47,689 bases of DNA, from the NCBI GenBank assembly GCA_035286125.1, contig JAYKIS010000046.1, forward strand, positions 1 to 47,689, in the 5' to 3' direction. The notes beneath the pieces are model-generated. The model was not told where the DNA came from. It saw only the letters and a program-made list of their open reading frames with translations, and made no database searches. Shown one piece after another: positions 8,136 through 16,628 of the stretch; positions within the stretch are counted from its first letter, which is position 1, and each line of letters opens with the position of its first letter. The translations under genes were made by a program, and so were the position numbers. The stretch comes from VGJW01 sp035286125. GTDB lineage: Bacteria > Cyanobacteriota > Sericytochromatia > S15B-MN24 > VGJW01.

Positions 8136-8517
8136 CGAAGACGCCATCGTCGACATCAACGTGACGCCCCTCGTGGACATCACGCTGGTGCTTCTGATCA
8201 TCTTCCTTGCGACGAGTTACCTTATCGCGCAGCAATCGCTCAAGGTCGAACTTCCCAAGGCCAGCCGGACGCAAGCTACCGAGGCCCGCACCGTGGCCAT
8301 CATGGTCAAGGACTCGGGCGAAATCGTGATGGACGGCAAGGTGGTCTCGGCCGAGATCCTGCGGGAAGATCTCGAGGTCCTGAAGCAGCGTCGTCCGGAC
8401 CTTCAGGTCGTGGTCGGGGCCGATGCCGCCGTGCCGCATGGCCGCGTGGTCGATGTCATGGATGCCGCACGCGTCGCCGGAGTCGAGAAGATTGCCTTCG
8501 CCGTCGACCGACGCTGA
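8119..8517 (+). CDS. exbD: ExbD/TolR-family biopolymer transport protein
   Basis: 132 residues. The GTG at 8119 is chosen because GAGGAGG lies just upstream, inside exbB. A short cytoplasmic N-terminus (DEDAIVDINVTPLVD) leads into one membrane helix with the conserved proton-carrying Asp of VTPLVDITLVLLIIF. A periplasmic domain of about 90 residues follows, ending VAGVEKIAFAVD as in ExbD/TolR. It partners ExbB in the TonB motor. Its end overlaps the tonB start. Confidence 0.9.
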   Translation: MQGARDEDAIVDINVTPLVDITLVLLIIFLATSYLIAQQSLKVELPKASRTQATEARTVAIMVKDSGEIVMDGKVVSAEILREDLEVLKQRRPDLQVVVGADAAVPHGRVVDVMDAARVAGVEKIAFAVDRR

Positions 8518-9469
8518 GCGTCCGCCCGCGCCGGCGACGCCGGCATGGCGGCCGGCGGGACCGCAACGACAGGGCCGTCTGGGCCGCATCGTCGTGGTCT
8601 CCGTTGTTGTCCACGTCGTGCTGGCGTGGTTCCTGACCCAGGTCGAGTTCGGTCGGCAACTGGTCCAGAAGGTCGTGAGCGTGAGCCTCGTCGAGCGCAA
8701 GCGGCCTCCCAAGCCTCCCCCGCCCAAACAGAAGCCTCGGCGGGCGCCGCCCAAGGCGCAGCCCAAGATGCCTCCGCAGGCACGCCCACAGACGGCCTTG
8801 GCGCCGGGCGCTGCCGGTTCCGCGGGCGTCGGCATCGCCGATGACGGTGGCCAGACGGGTACGGTCGAAGTTCCCGTCGGGGCTGGCCTGGACCAGCCGG
8901 CGACGCCGAGCGCACCGCCTCCCTTGATCATCGAGGCCGGGGATGGCGAGGGCGTCGCAGCCGTCAGTCGCCAACCCGAGGCCATCGGTGGCCTGCGCAT
9001 TGCCTACCCCGAAGTGGCCCGGATCGGGGGGCTTCAGGGTGAGGCGGAGGTGCAGGCCTACGTGGATGCCTCGGGCTTCGTAAGGATGGCGACGTTGCGT
9101 CGGGCTTCGACCCCCTTGTTCGGCCGGGCAGCCGTCGAAGCCGTGCGGCAAAGCCGCTTCCTTCCGGCCTTGCGGCTGGGTGTTCCTGTTGCGGCGACCA
9201 TTCGCCTACCCGTGCGGTTCACCTTGAACGCGGCGAGGGTGCTCGAGGCAACGGCCAGCCTGATCGTCGAGGGCGATGACCGCGAAGCCGAGGATGCATC
9301 GGCGCCAGGAGGGGCGACGGGTGACGCCGATGTGATGCCCGCGGGGGCCGTGGCCCCGGCGATCCCGGGTGCGTCAGGTTCGGAGTTGCTGCAGAGTTTG
9401 CCGGAATCGTCGGCTTCCGTGCTTCCTGCGACTCCCGGGGCGACGGCCTCCATCGAGGTGACGCCGTGA
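8492..9469 (+). CDS. tonB: TonB-like energy transducer
   Basis: About 325 residues if it starts at TTG 8492 inside exbD; ATG 8423 would add an out-of-character stretch. A short Pro/Arg cytoplasmic part is followed by one membrane anchor (IVVVSVVVHVVLAWFLT), with the His that is functionally important in the E. coli TonB helix. Next come a Pro/Lys-rich periplasm-spanning stretch (PPKPPPPKQKP) and a TonB C-terminal domain (IAYPEVARIGGLQGEAEVQ ... AVEAVRQSRFLPA). Unusually, about 75 further Ala/Glu/Pro-rich residues follow the TonB domain. It transmits force from ExbBD to the receptor encoded next; the stop overlaps the receptor start (GTGA). Confidence 0.88.
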   Translation: MPSPSTDAERPPAPATPAWRPAGPQRQGRLGRIVVVSVVVHVVLAWFLTQVEFGRQLVQKVVSVSLVERKRPPKPPPPKQKPRRAPPKAQPKMPPQARPQTALAPGAAGSAGVGIADDGGQTGTVEVPVGAGLDQPATPSAPPPLIIEAGDGEGVAAVSRQPEAIGGLRIAYPEVARIGGLQGEAEVQAYVDASGFVRMATLRRASTPLFGRAAVEAVRQSRFLPALRLGVPVAATIRLPVRFTLNAARVLEATASLIVEGDDREAEDASAPGGATGDADVMPAGAVAPAIPGASGSELLQSLPESSASVLPATPGATASIEVTP

Positions 9470-11787
9470 CGATTTGCTTGTATCGAGGCGCCTGGCTGCT
9501 GGCCGGTACCGTGGCCCTGCTGTCGGCCTTCCCCGCCGTGGCCCATGCGGCCGACCTCGAAGGCACCATTCGCGATCGGGCGACGCGCCAGCCTGTCCGG
9601 GGCGCGGTGGTGACGGTCGTCGGGCCTGGGCAGTCCGTGCGGGTTGCCGAAGACGGCAGTTGGCGCCTCGGGGGGGTCCCGGAGGGGGCCTGGCGCGTCA
9701 AGGTCGAGGCAGAAGGCTACGTTTCGTGGGTCTCGGACCCGCTGCCTTTCCGTGACGACCGGCCTGTCGTACTCAAGCTGCGTCTTCGTCCCGGCATCGT
9801 CACCGTACCGGGGCAGCGCGTTGCGGCCGACAGGCCCTCGGTCCTCGCCCAGACGCAGCCGTCCCGGCGTTCGTTCACGGCTGAGGATGTCCGGCGGATT
9901 GCGGGTGCCCGCAATGATGCTGTCCTGGCCGTGACCAACTCGGCCGGCGTCAAGACGGGCGGATTCGGGGGGAATCTCGTCATCCGCGGCGGTGGCCCCA
10001 ATGACAACCGCTACTTCTTCGACGATGTCCAGATTGGCAACCCCTTCCACCTGGGGGGCCTGCTCAGTGTCTTCAACAGCAACACGATTGCCAAGGTCGA
10101 CCTGTATCAGGGCGCCATTCCCGCGCGCTTCCCGAATGTCCAGTCCGCCGTCATCGATATCGAGACACGGCGGCCTGCCGAGGACGGTGTTCATGCCGTG
10201 CTGGAGTCCAACCTCCTCTACTCCGAGGGCCTCATCGAGGGTCCGATCGGAGGGGGAGTGCTCCTGTCGGCTGCGTTGCGCCGCAGCTACATCGACCTTG
10301 TCATTGGCCGATTCTTCGAAGAGGGCCAGATCTTCCCTTACTTTACGGACCGGCAGTTCAAGCTGCTGGCCCCGATTGCGGGGGGCGGGCAGGTCGAGCT
10401 GACGCACCTGGGATCAGTCGACCAGGCCCGCATCAAGGTGCCCCAGACTCAGGATTCGACCTCCTCCATCGACAGCTTCGGTCTGGATACGGGCTTTACG
10501 GCCACCGGGCTTTCGTGGCGCCAACCCCTCGGTGACCAGGTCTCGAACAAGCTGATCCTGAACTATCAGGATCCGTCGACGGACTTCAAGCTGGGCCGGT
10601 TGGTCAGTGTGAACGAAAGCCGCTACACCTTCTCCGTCATCGACGATCTGGTGTGGCAGATTGACGCGGGACGCCAGCTGCGGACCGGCGTGCGCTACGA
10701 CACCATCAACTACCTCTCCCGCCGTACGCAGCCGGACCTTTCGCTGTTGCCCCGTGGCCAGGGGGGAGGGCCCCCGGGGGCGGGCGGCGGCGGAGCCTCC
10801 GGCAACGTGGCGGGTGTGGGCCGGACGGCGGATATCGAGCGCCTGCCCAAGGTCTCGTCCGAGACAGCCGGGAACCAGAAGCAGTACGGCCTATACTTCG
10901 AGGACGAATGGCGGCCCACCGAGACCCTGACCGTCGCCTACGGGGCCCGCGCCGAGCACCTGAACCCGCCGCAGGACAGCTCAGGCCAAGGCATCGACAC
11001 CCTGGGGCCCCGCGGTGGCGTCACGTGGCGCGTCGACCCCGACAACACGCTTCGCTTGAGCCTGGGGCAGCAACACCAGTTTCCCGGTGTCGTTCGGACC
11101 TTGCCGACCATCGGCAACCCTGATCTGCAGAATTCCTGGGTCAATGACCATATCGTGGGCTGGGACAGGCAGATCAACGAGTTCCTGCTGGGGCGCTTCG
11201 AGGGTTATTTCCGCGAGCTCAGGAACTTGTCGGATCGCAATGATCCCGGCGTCCGCCCACCCTTCATCAATTCGTTGAGTGGTCGCGCCTACGGTCTGGA
11301 GGGCACACTCGACCTGGCCCCCTGGGAGGGGTGGCAGGGCAGCCTTGCCGTCAGCTTGTCCCGCGCGTTCCGGACGGGGCGCAATGGCGTGGAGATTCCC
11401 TACGATTTCGACCAACCCGTGACCCTCAACCTCACCATGGCGGCTCCCGAGACGTGGGGATGGAAGCCGTCGCTGAAGTTCCGCTATGCGACCGGCCGGC
11501 CCTACACGCCGGTGGTCGACAGGCGTCTCAATGCCTTCGGAGAGTACGACGGCATCCCTTCCGACCAGCCCAACTCGGCGCGCTACCCCGACGGCTTCAT
11601 CTATGCCGGCCGTATCGAGCGACCTGCCCCGACGTGGGGCAAGAAAGGTTCCTTCTACATCGAGGTCCAGGCGCAGCAGGAAGTGGTCAATGTCGACTAC
11701 GGCAAGGAGTTCGAGAAGATCGGCAATCCGACCTTCCAGTACGGCCTGCCGGCCATTCCCTACCTGGGCTACACGATGACGTGGTGA
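9466..11787 (+). CDS. TonB-dependent outer-membrane receptor with carboxypeptidase-like N-terminal domain
   Basis: 773 residues starting at a GTG that overlaps the tonB stop. A Sec signal peptide (cleavage after AVAHA) is followed by a carboxypeptidase-regulatory-like beta sandwich (DLEGTIRDRATRQPVRGAVVTV). A plug domain comes next (NSAGVKTGGFGGNLVIRGG, FDDVQIGNPFHLGG, SAVIDIETRRP). The rest is a 22-strand-type barrel ending in aromatic YTMTW, the usual outer-membrane C-terminus. A Gly-rich loop (about 430-450) precedes GRTADIERLPKV. Ligand is unknown: no siderophore, cobalamin or glycan genes are adjacent. Complete and apparently functional, last gene of its operon. Confidence 0.9.
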   Translation: MTICLYRGAWLLAGTVALLSAFPAVAHAADLEGTIRDRATRQPVRGAVVTVVGPGQSVRVAEDGSWRLGGVPEGAWRVKVEAEGYVSWVSDPLPFRDDRPVVLKLRLRPGIVTVPGQRVAADRPSVLAQTQPSRRSFTAEDVRRIAGARNDAVLAVTNSAGVKTGGFGGNLVIRGGGPNDNRYFFDDVQIGNPFHLGGLLSVFNSNTIAKVDLYQGAIPARFPNVQSAVIDIETRRPAEDGVHAVLESNLLYSEGLIEGPIGGGVLLSAALRRSYIDLVIGRFFEEGQIFPYFTDRQFKLLAPIAGGGQVELTHLGSVDQARIKVPQTQDSTSSIDSFGLDTGFTATGLSWRQPLGDQVSNKLILNYQDPSTDFKLGRLVSVNESRYTFSVIDDLVWQIDAGRQLRTGVRYDTINYLSRRTQPDLSLLPRGQGGGPPGAGGGGASGNVAGVGRTADIERLPKVSSETAGNQKQYGLYFEDEWRPTETLTVAYGARAEHLNPPQDSSGQGIDTLGPRGGVTWRVDPDNTLRLSLGQQHQFPGVVRTLPTIGNPDLQNSWVNDHIVGWDRQINEFLLGRFEGYFRELRNLSDRNDPGVRPPFINSLSGRAYGLEGTLDLAPWEGWQGSLAVSLSRAFRTGRNGVEIPYDFDQPVTLNLTMAAPETWGWKPSLKFRYATGRPYTPVVDRRLNAFGEYDGIPSDQPNSARYPDGFIYAGRIERPAPTWGKKGSFYIEVQAQQEVVNVDYGKEFEKIGNPTFQYGLPAIPYLGYTMTW

Positions 11788-11792
11788 ACGTG

Positions 11793-11829
11793 GCGAACGG
11801 CCCTCCGCACCAGGCGGAGGGCCGTTCGC
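11793..11829. terminator. Bidirectional hairpin between convergent genes
   Basis: Perfect 16-bp arms (11793-11808 and 11814-11829) around the loop ACCAG, located between the receptor stop and the convergent coiled-coil gene stop. There is no T-tract on either side, so termination would rely on the hairpin alone or on Rho. Confidence 0.7.
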
Positions 11830-11847
11830 GTCAACGGGGTCGCCTTG

Positions 11848-13209
11848 TCAGGAGCGAGCGCCGGCAGGCGCCTTGGCCTTCTCGAGGAAGCGCGCGCACA
11901 GGTGGTTCAAGGCCACGGCTGCCATTTCACGTGCCAGCAGCGAGTCCTTGATTTCCGACAAGCGCTCCAAGGCATCGGAAAGACCCTTGCCGTCCTTGAG
12001 CGTCTCCTGGAGGGTGATGGCGAAGAAGGCGTCAATGGCCTTGCGTTCGTCCTCGAGCAGCTTGGTCCATACACCCTGGAAGTCCACGATCCGCTGTTGG
12101 AACGGGGCCTTGGCATCCCGGGGCACGTTGAATCGCTTGCTGAAATCCGTCCGGATGTCGAGCTCGATCTCGAGCGTCTCCTTGAGCTCGTCGAGGCTGC
12201 CCGGGTCAACCAGCATCCACGTCTTGGCAGACCGGAAGAACTCGAGCTCGGTCTGGGTCTCCCCAGCCAGCTTGCTTGCCGAAGCCATCTGGCCCTGGGC
12301 GTCACCCAGCCTCGAGGACATGTCCTCGATCCGGCTCTCCAGTTCGGACTTGATCTTCTGGGCCTCGTCGCGGGTCCGCAACGCCGTATCGAGCGAGGCC
12401 TTGGCCTCGGTCAGGTCTTTGGTCAGCCGCTCGCCCTGCCTGAGTGCATCCTCGAGGTCGCGCTTGAGCTGCGAGATGGGCTGGTTCTTCGAGGACATTT
12501 CCTCCTTGAGGCGACGCTGGTCGTTGGACACGTCGGCGAGCTTGCTCATCAGCGCCTCGCGCTCCTTGCGCCACTGCTCCTCGGCCTTGGCGATGTCGCC
12601 CTCGCGCTTCTCCTTGGCCTGATCGAGCAGCTTCTTGACCTTGTCGAGCTCTGCGCGGACCTTGCCTATTTCCTTCTCGTGGTCGGCCTTCAGTCGGTCC
12701 AGTTCCTTGGCGTCGACGCCGCCCACGACAGGCTCGGCCTCGGGTGTCTCGACGACTGCAGGAGGGATCGTGGCGAGGACCTTCTCGGGGAACTCGAAGG
12801 GGCCCACCCACGCATAGATCTCGACATTGCGATTGCCGGCCTGCTCGATCCAGGACTTGAAGGCCTTCTTGAGCGCCGTCACGGCCTTGGCTTCCGTGGA
12901 GATGACCCGGGGCTTCTTGCCCTTGCTGTCATCCTCATCGGCGTATTCGGTGAAGCTGGGCACTTCGCCCAGTTCGGCCTTGGCCTGCCAAGCCAGGAAG
13001 GCCCGCTGGCGCAGGGGGAAGTCATCGGCGACGGCGGAGGAGAGCCAGGCGTCGATCATCGGCTCCTTGGCCTTGTCGGCACCCATCTTGCGCTCCATCT
13101 GGAAACGCATCTTGGCCTTGTCATCCTCAAGGATCAGCTGCCGCTTCACCTTGGGTTCGAGGTCCGCGAGCAGGGCTGCGACCGCCCGAGGGAAGGCGTC
13201 AGTAGTCAA
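11848..13209 (-). CDS. Coiled-coil protein of unknown function (partner of the 1102-residue protein)
   Basis: 453 residues, ATG start overlapping the stop of the upstream gene by 11 bases, which implies translational coupling. No signal peptide or membrane segment, so cytoplasmic. Residues 1-150 are a mixed helical domain rich in Lys/Glu (EDDKAKMRFQMERKMGADK; later ALKKAFKSWIEQAG and IYAWVGPFEFPE). Residues about 170-325 are continuous heptad-type coiled coil of alternating charged residues (for example ELDKVKKLLDQAKEKREGD). Residues 330-453 form a second helical domain (TWMLVDPGSLDELKETLEIE). I do not recognise the family. The coupled upstream gene suggests a two-component assembly in which this protein is the scaffold or adaptor. 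Confidence 0.8.
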   Translation of the reverse strand: MTTDAFPRAVAALLADLEPKVKRQLILEDDKAKMRFQMERKMGADKAKEPMIDAWLSSAVADDFPLRQRAFLAWQAKAELGEVPSFTEYADEDDSKGKKPRVISTEAKAVTALKKAFKSWIEQAGNRNVEIYAWVGPFEFPEKVLATIPPAVVETPEAEPVVGGVDAKELDRLKADHEKEIGKVRAELDKVKKLLDQAKEKREGDIAKAEEQWRKEREALMSKLADVSNDQRRLKEEMSSKNQPISQLKRDLEDALRQGERLTKDLTEAKASLDTALRTRDEAQKIKSELESRIEDMSSRLGDAQGQMASASKLAGETQTELEFFRSAKTWMLVDPGSLDELKETLEIELDIRTDFSKRFNVPRDAKAPFQQRIVDFQGVWTKLLEDERKAIDAFFAITLQETLKDGKGLSDALERLSEIKDSLLAREMAAVALNHLCARFLEKAKAPAGARS

Positions 13210-16200
13210 GGCGGAGCTCCTTTCGGCAGAAGGGTACGAAAATGTTGGCCAGGGTCTGGATGTCGACCTGCAGCTGTCTCCAGTCCTGCAGGGCCAGGGT
13301 CTCCCGGGCGATCTTGAGGCTGGATTGTTCCTTCAGGCCAAGGTCGATGGCGGCCCGGAAGTCTGCGGCAGCCTCGTCGACGAGGCCCTTGGTGCGGTAG
13401 AGGGCACCGCGGGCGAACAAGGCGATGGGATCGCCCGGCGCCTTGTCGACGGCGGCAATGGCTTCCAGAAGGTCGGCGTCACGGGCCTGGTTGCGGAAGG
13501 TCAACGTGCCGAACACGTGGTCAGGCGCGATGGCGGGGATGGTGCCCACCACGGACACTTCGGCGATGTCACCGAGGTCGTCCTTGAGCGCGATCTCGAA
13601 GTGTTCGCGGCGCTCGGGCCGACCCTCGCACGTCAGGTCCTCTCGGGCAAGCACGCGGCCATCCGGAGCCTTGACCTGCAGGCGGATGACATCACCCTGG
13701 GGACCTTCGTACGCGATGGACAGGCGAATGCGCCGGTCCTGGACATAGGCGACCGAAGCTTCGAAGGAGGTTACGCGTGGGGCCCACATGACGGTCAGCG
13801 GGGTCATGCGGCGGTCGCCCACGAACGGCACGAGCTTGGTGGCGCGCCCCGTGATCCGTTCGGCGAGCTCGGCCAGCGACACGAAGGCATAGCCCTCGTA
13901 GAAAGGCACCGAGCGGACGACCTGGTCGCCAAGGATGACACCGCCGGTCTGACCCAGGTTGGTGAAGAGCACCAGCCCAAAGCGCGCCAGGTCATCCCGG
14001 CCGATCACGACCTTCCGCTGGAAGGCTGCGGCGGGTTCCAGGCTTTCGGGGGCGTCGTCGTACAAGCGCCATCCGCATACGGGCACCTCGAAGTGGGCCT
14101 CGAGGTTGAGGCGGGGCCGTTCGAGGGGGACTTGTGCCACGACGGCAGGAGGTACGAACTCACCTACGCCCAGGGAACCCGGGTCGACCTGGACGCCGGG
14201 CAGGGCGACCCGCCGGCGCACGGCATCATCGGCAAAGCACTTGACTCGGCTGACGACCATGAACGAGATTTCCTCGCCCTCGAGGAACGGCTGAGTCGGC
14301 AGGTCGTTGAGCTCGAGATAGGGCAGGACGGTAAAGGCAGCTTCGGCCACCACCCCGCCCGCCGTCAGAAGCTCGAGCCGGAAGTGTCCGGAAGCGGACT
14401 CGCCCAGACCGAAGGCCTTGCGGATCTGCACGCCGTTGAAGGGGCCCGCCCCGGCTCCGACACCGGCAAGCCTTGCCGACATGGCGAGGCTCTGGGTCGC
14501 GACCACCGCATCGTTGGCAAAGAGTCTAAGGTCCAGATCAGCGGCCTGGCTGATGGAAGGTGCCGGCTCGATGACCAGCGTCAGGTCTTCCCAGCGGCGC
14601 GCCGCGACCCCGTACTGGGCCGGCACCTTGAAGAACGCGTCGCTTTCCTCAGGCAGGCGTGCCTCGAGTGCGAAGGCGGACGCCTTGGCAAAGGTCCAGG
14701 ACAGGTCTCCCCCGAACGACAACTCGAGCGGGCGTGACGTGTCGGTCCACGTGACCGTCCAGCAGGCATAACTGCCCCGGACGCCCGAGGCCTCGACCTT
14801 GAAGGGAGCCTCCTCGGGGGCCACGAAGGGCAGGCCTACGGGCGCGTAGAAGAAGAGGACATTCTCGCCCCAGGCGTGCTGGCCGGGCGGAATCTGGACG
14901 CCGCGACGCGCCGAGAACAGCATCGCCCCGGGCATCCGGACGGTCCAGGTGGCCTGGTGGCCTCCGACCACGAGCCTGTCCTTGCTGTCGCGTTGGCGCA
15001 GGAAAAGCGTTGCCTCGCCCGCTTCGGGTGCGGCGAGGAGGAAACCCGCGAAGACCTGGCTGCCGTTGCCCTGGCGATCCGTCTGGACGCCGGGCAGTTC
15101 CTCGACGGGCACGATGCCGCCCGGAACATCGGGGATCAGTTCGAGCTGCCGGCTGGCAAGACGAGGATCATGGAGACGAAGGCCTTGCACGCCCAGATGG
15201 AGACCATCGGCCCGATGCTGCAGGCGCAGCTGACCGTGGACGCCCTCGTCGGGCTGGCGATCCTGCTTGGCGACGCGCACCGGGCGATCCACCGGCCGAT
15301 GACGCCACCAGAGGAAACCGAAGGATCGACCTTCCACGTAGAGCTCGCGCGGCGGCACGGGACTGTCGGCATCACCCTCGAGCGGCTGGAACTCGTCGCG
15401 CGACTTGTAGAGGACGCGCTCGCCCAGGCGGCCGAGCGCCTGTTCGGGAATCTGGATGATTTCCTCGGGCGTGACGAGTTCGTTCGGCATGACGAGGAAG
15501 CTCTGCGTGCCCGTCCGGTACCGACCGTAGAACGGCACGTCCGAAGCCGTCTCGATGTCGACCTGATAGCCGTTCGGGAGCACGACCCGGGCCCCGGCGG
15601 GCAAGCCCTGAAGGACGCGGCGGAAACGCTCGGGCCCGATGGCGTTGGTGTACCGCTCGGCCAGGCGTCGGAGCGCGACCTTGCCACGCATGGCGCGCAG
15701 GGGATGGATGCCGCAGGCTTCTTCGACCCGTTCGGGGCGGTCGACGAGGTCGAGCGGAGTCAGGTCCTCGCGGACACAGACCACTTCGACGGCTACGGCC
15801 AGGTCCATGATGGCGCGATGCACCGCAGTAGGCATTTCACGGAAGCGGTCCGCAAGCTCGCGCAGGCGCAGATGCTCGTCTTGCAGGATCTGGACACGCT
15901 TCTGCTCGTCGGCGGTGCCCCGCATCAAGCGAAGGGTCTCGCGGATGTCCGCGGGGTGGAAGTACTTCCAGTGAATGGCGAACAGGTCCGCGAGGTCCTG
16001 GAGGAGTCGGCCCGGCTGGCCGCTGGCTGCGATCAGCGCGTCGACGTACCACGCACCCCGCTTGCCTTCCTTGTCCTGGGCATCGGCACGGACGACGCCC
16101 TCGTCCGCGAGTGCCTTGTCAAGGATGGACTGGATGCGCGTGTCCGAGATACGGCCGGTCCAGTCCTTGTAGATGGACCAGAAGTCGCTGGCCCGGTCCG

Positions 16201-16507
16201 ACCGGACGCCCTCGTACTCTTCGCGAATCAGGGTCAGCAGGGCGGCAAGCGTGACCAGCCGTGCCTGACCGCGCAGGGTGCTCGACACGCCGGGCACGCT
16301 CTGGCCGCCGTACTCCTGGTGGGTCGACAGGGCCACGTTCATCAGGGCCTGCAGCTCGTCACCCAGCTCGATCTCGGCCAAGGGCGCGCGGGCCGTGCTG
16401 TCTGCCGCGGAGCCGGCCGCAGCGGCCCGACGGGTCGCGATCAGTGCATGCAGGCGCTCGACCTCGGCCTTGTAGGCTTCGAGATCAAGGAAAGTGGCCT
16501 TCGTCAT
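13199..16507 (-). CDS. Large multidomain protein of unknown function (helical head, beta-sandwich array, TPR-like tail)
   Basis: 1102 residues from ATG 16507 (MTKATFLDLEAYKAEVERL); ATG 16546 or further upstream starts are possible but would run into the promoter of the divergent transketolase. No signal peptide or membrane helix. Residues 1-285 are alpha-helical. About 300-390 is a beta-rich domain (GARVVLPNGYQVDIETASDVPFYGRYR). About 390-1000 is a series of predicted beta-sandwich domains with features of Ig/macroglobulin-like folds (for example ATWTVRMPGAMLFSARRG, RLFANDAVVATQSLAMS, RIRLSIAYEGPQGDVIRLQV). The last 85 residues hold a TPR-like pair (IALFARGALYRTKGLVDEAAADFRA). Codon use is uniform throughout, so it is one gene. 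Function unknown; it is coupled to the coiled-coil gene downstream. Confidence 0.8.
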   Translation of the reverse strand: MTKATFLDLEAYKAEVERLHALIATRRAAAAGSAADSTARAPLAEIELGDELQALMNVALSTHQEYGGQSVPGVSSTLRGQARLVTLAALLTLIREEYEGVRSDRASDFWSIYKDWTGRISDTRIQSILDKALADEGVVRADAQDKEGKRGAWYVDALIAASGQPGRLLQDLADLFAIHWKYFHPADIRETLRLMRGTADEQKRVQILQDEHLRLRELADRFREMPTAVHRAIMDLAVAVEVVCVREDLTPLDLVDRPERVEEACGIHPLRAMRGKVALRRLAERYTNAIGPERFRRVLQGLPAGARVVLPNGYQVDIETASDVPFYGRYRTGTQSFLVMPNELVTPEEIIQIPEQALGRLGERVLYKSRDEFQPLEGDADSPVPPRELYVEGRSFGFLWWRHRPVDRPVRVAKQDRQPDEGVHGQLRLQHRADGLHLGVQGLRLHDPRLASRQLELIPDVPGGIVPVEELPGVQTDRQGNGSQVFAGFLLAAPEAGEATLFLRQRDSKDRLVVGGHQATWTVRMPGAMLFSARRGVQIPPGQHAWGENVLFFYAPVGLPFVAPEEAPFKVEASGVRGSYACWTVTWTDTSRPLELSFGGDLSWTFAKASAFALEARLPEESDAFFKVPAQYGVAARRWEDLTLVIEPAPSISQAADLDLRLFANDAVVATQSLAMSARLAGVGAGAGPFNGVQIRKAFGLGESASGHFRLELLTAGGVVAEAAFTVLPYLELNDLPTQPFLEGEEISFMVVSRVKCFADDAVRRRVALPGVQVDPGSLGVGEFVPPAVVAQVPLERPRLNLEAHFEVPVCGWRLYDDAPESLEPAAAFQRKVVIGRDDLARFGLVLFTNLGQTGGVILGDQVVRSVPFYEGYAFVSLAELAERITGRATKLVPFVGDRRMTPLTVMWAPRVTSFEASVAYVQDRRIRLSIAYEGPQGDVIRLQVKAPDGRVLAREDLTCEGRPERREHFEIALKDDLGDIAEVSVVGTIPAIAPDHVFGTLTFRNQARDADLLEAIAAVDKAPGDPIALFARGALYRTKGLVDEAAADFRAAIDLGLKEQSSLKIARETLALQDWRQLQVDIQTLANIFVPFCRKELRLDY

Positions 16508-16571
16508 CAAACGTCTTTCGGCAGGGGAGGGCTGGCTGGCGGGCATGTCCACGCAGTCCACACGAACCACC

Positions 16572-16577
16572 ATTCTA
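16572..16577 (-). promoter_or_regulatory. -10-like TAGAAT for the 1102-residue gene
   Basis: TAGAAT on the minus strand 65 bases before the chosen ATG (26 bases before the alternative ATG 16546). No good -35 is visible. It lies back to back with the putative transketolase promoter. Confidence 0.35.
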
Positions 16578-16592
16578 GCATGAACGCATGCT

Positions 16593-16622
16593 TTGACCCT
16601 CGTGGGCCGCGGCTGGTAGTCT
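16593..16622 (+). promoter_or_regulatory. Putative promoter of the transketolase operon, near-leaderless
   Basis: TTGACC (16593-16598), an 18-base spacer and TAGTCT (16617-16622) end only 6 bases before the ATG at 16629. If used, transcription would begin at or next to the start codon; no Shine-Dalgarno sequence is present. Confidence 0.4.
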
Positions 16623-16628
16623 TGCGCC

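Noticed and set aside
11793..11829. Palindrome considered as a third fold-back insertion
   Set aside because: It is intergenic between convergent stops and behaves as an ordinary terminator hairpin.
15060..15320. Suspected frameshift in the 1102-residue protein where the peptide becomes His/Arg/Gln-rich
   Set aside because: Third codon positions stay GC-rich in the same frame and the other frames end in stops or implausible peptides, so it is one continuous gene.
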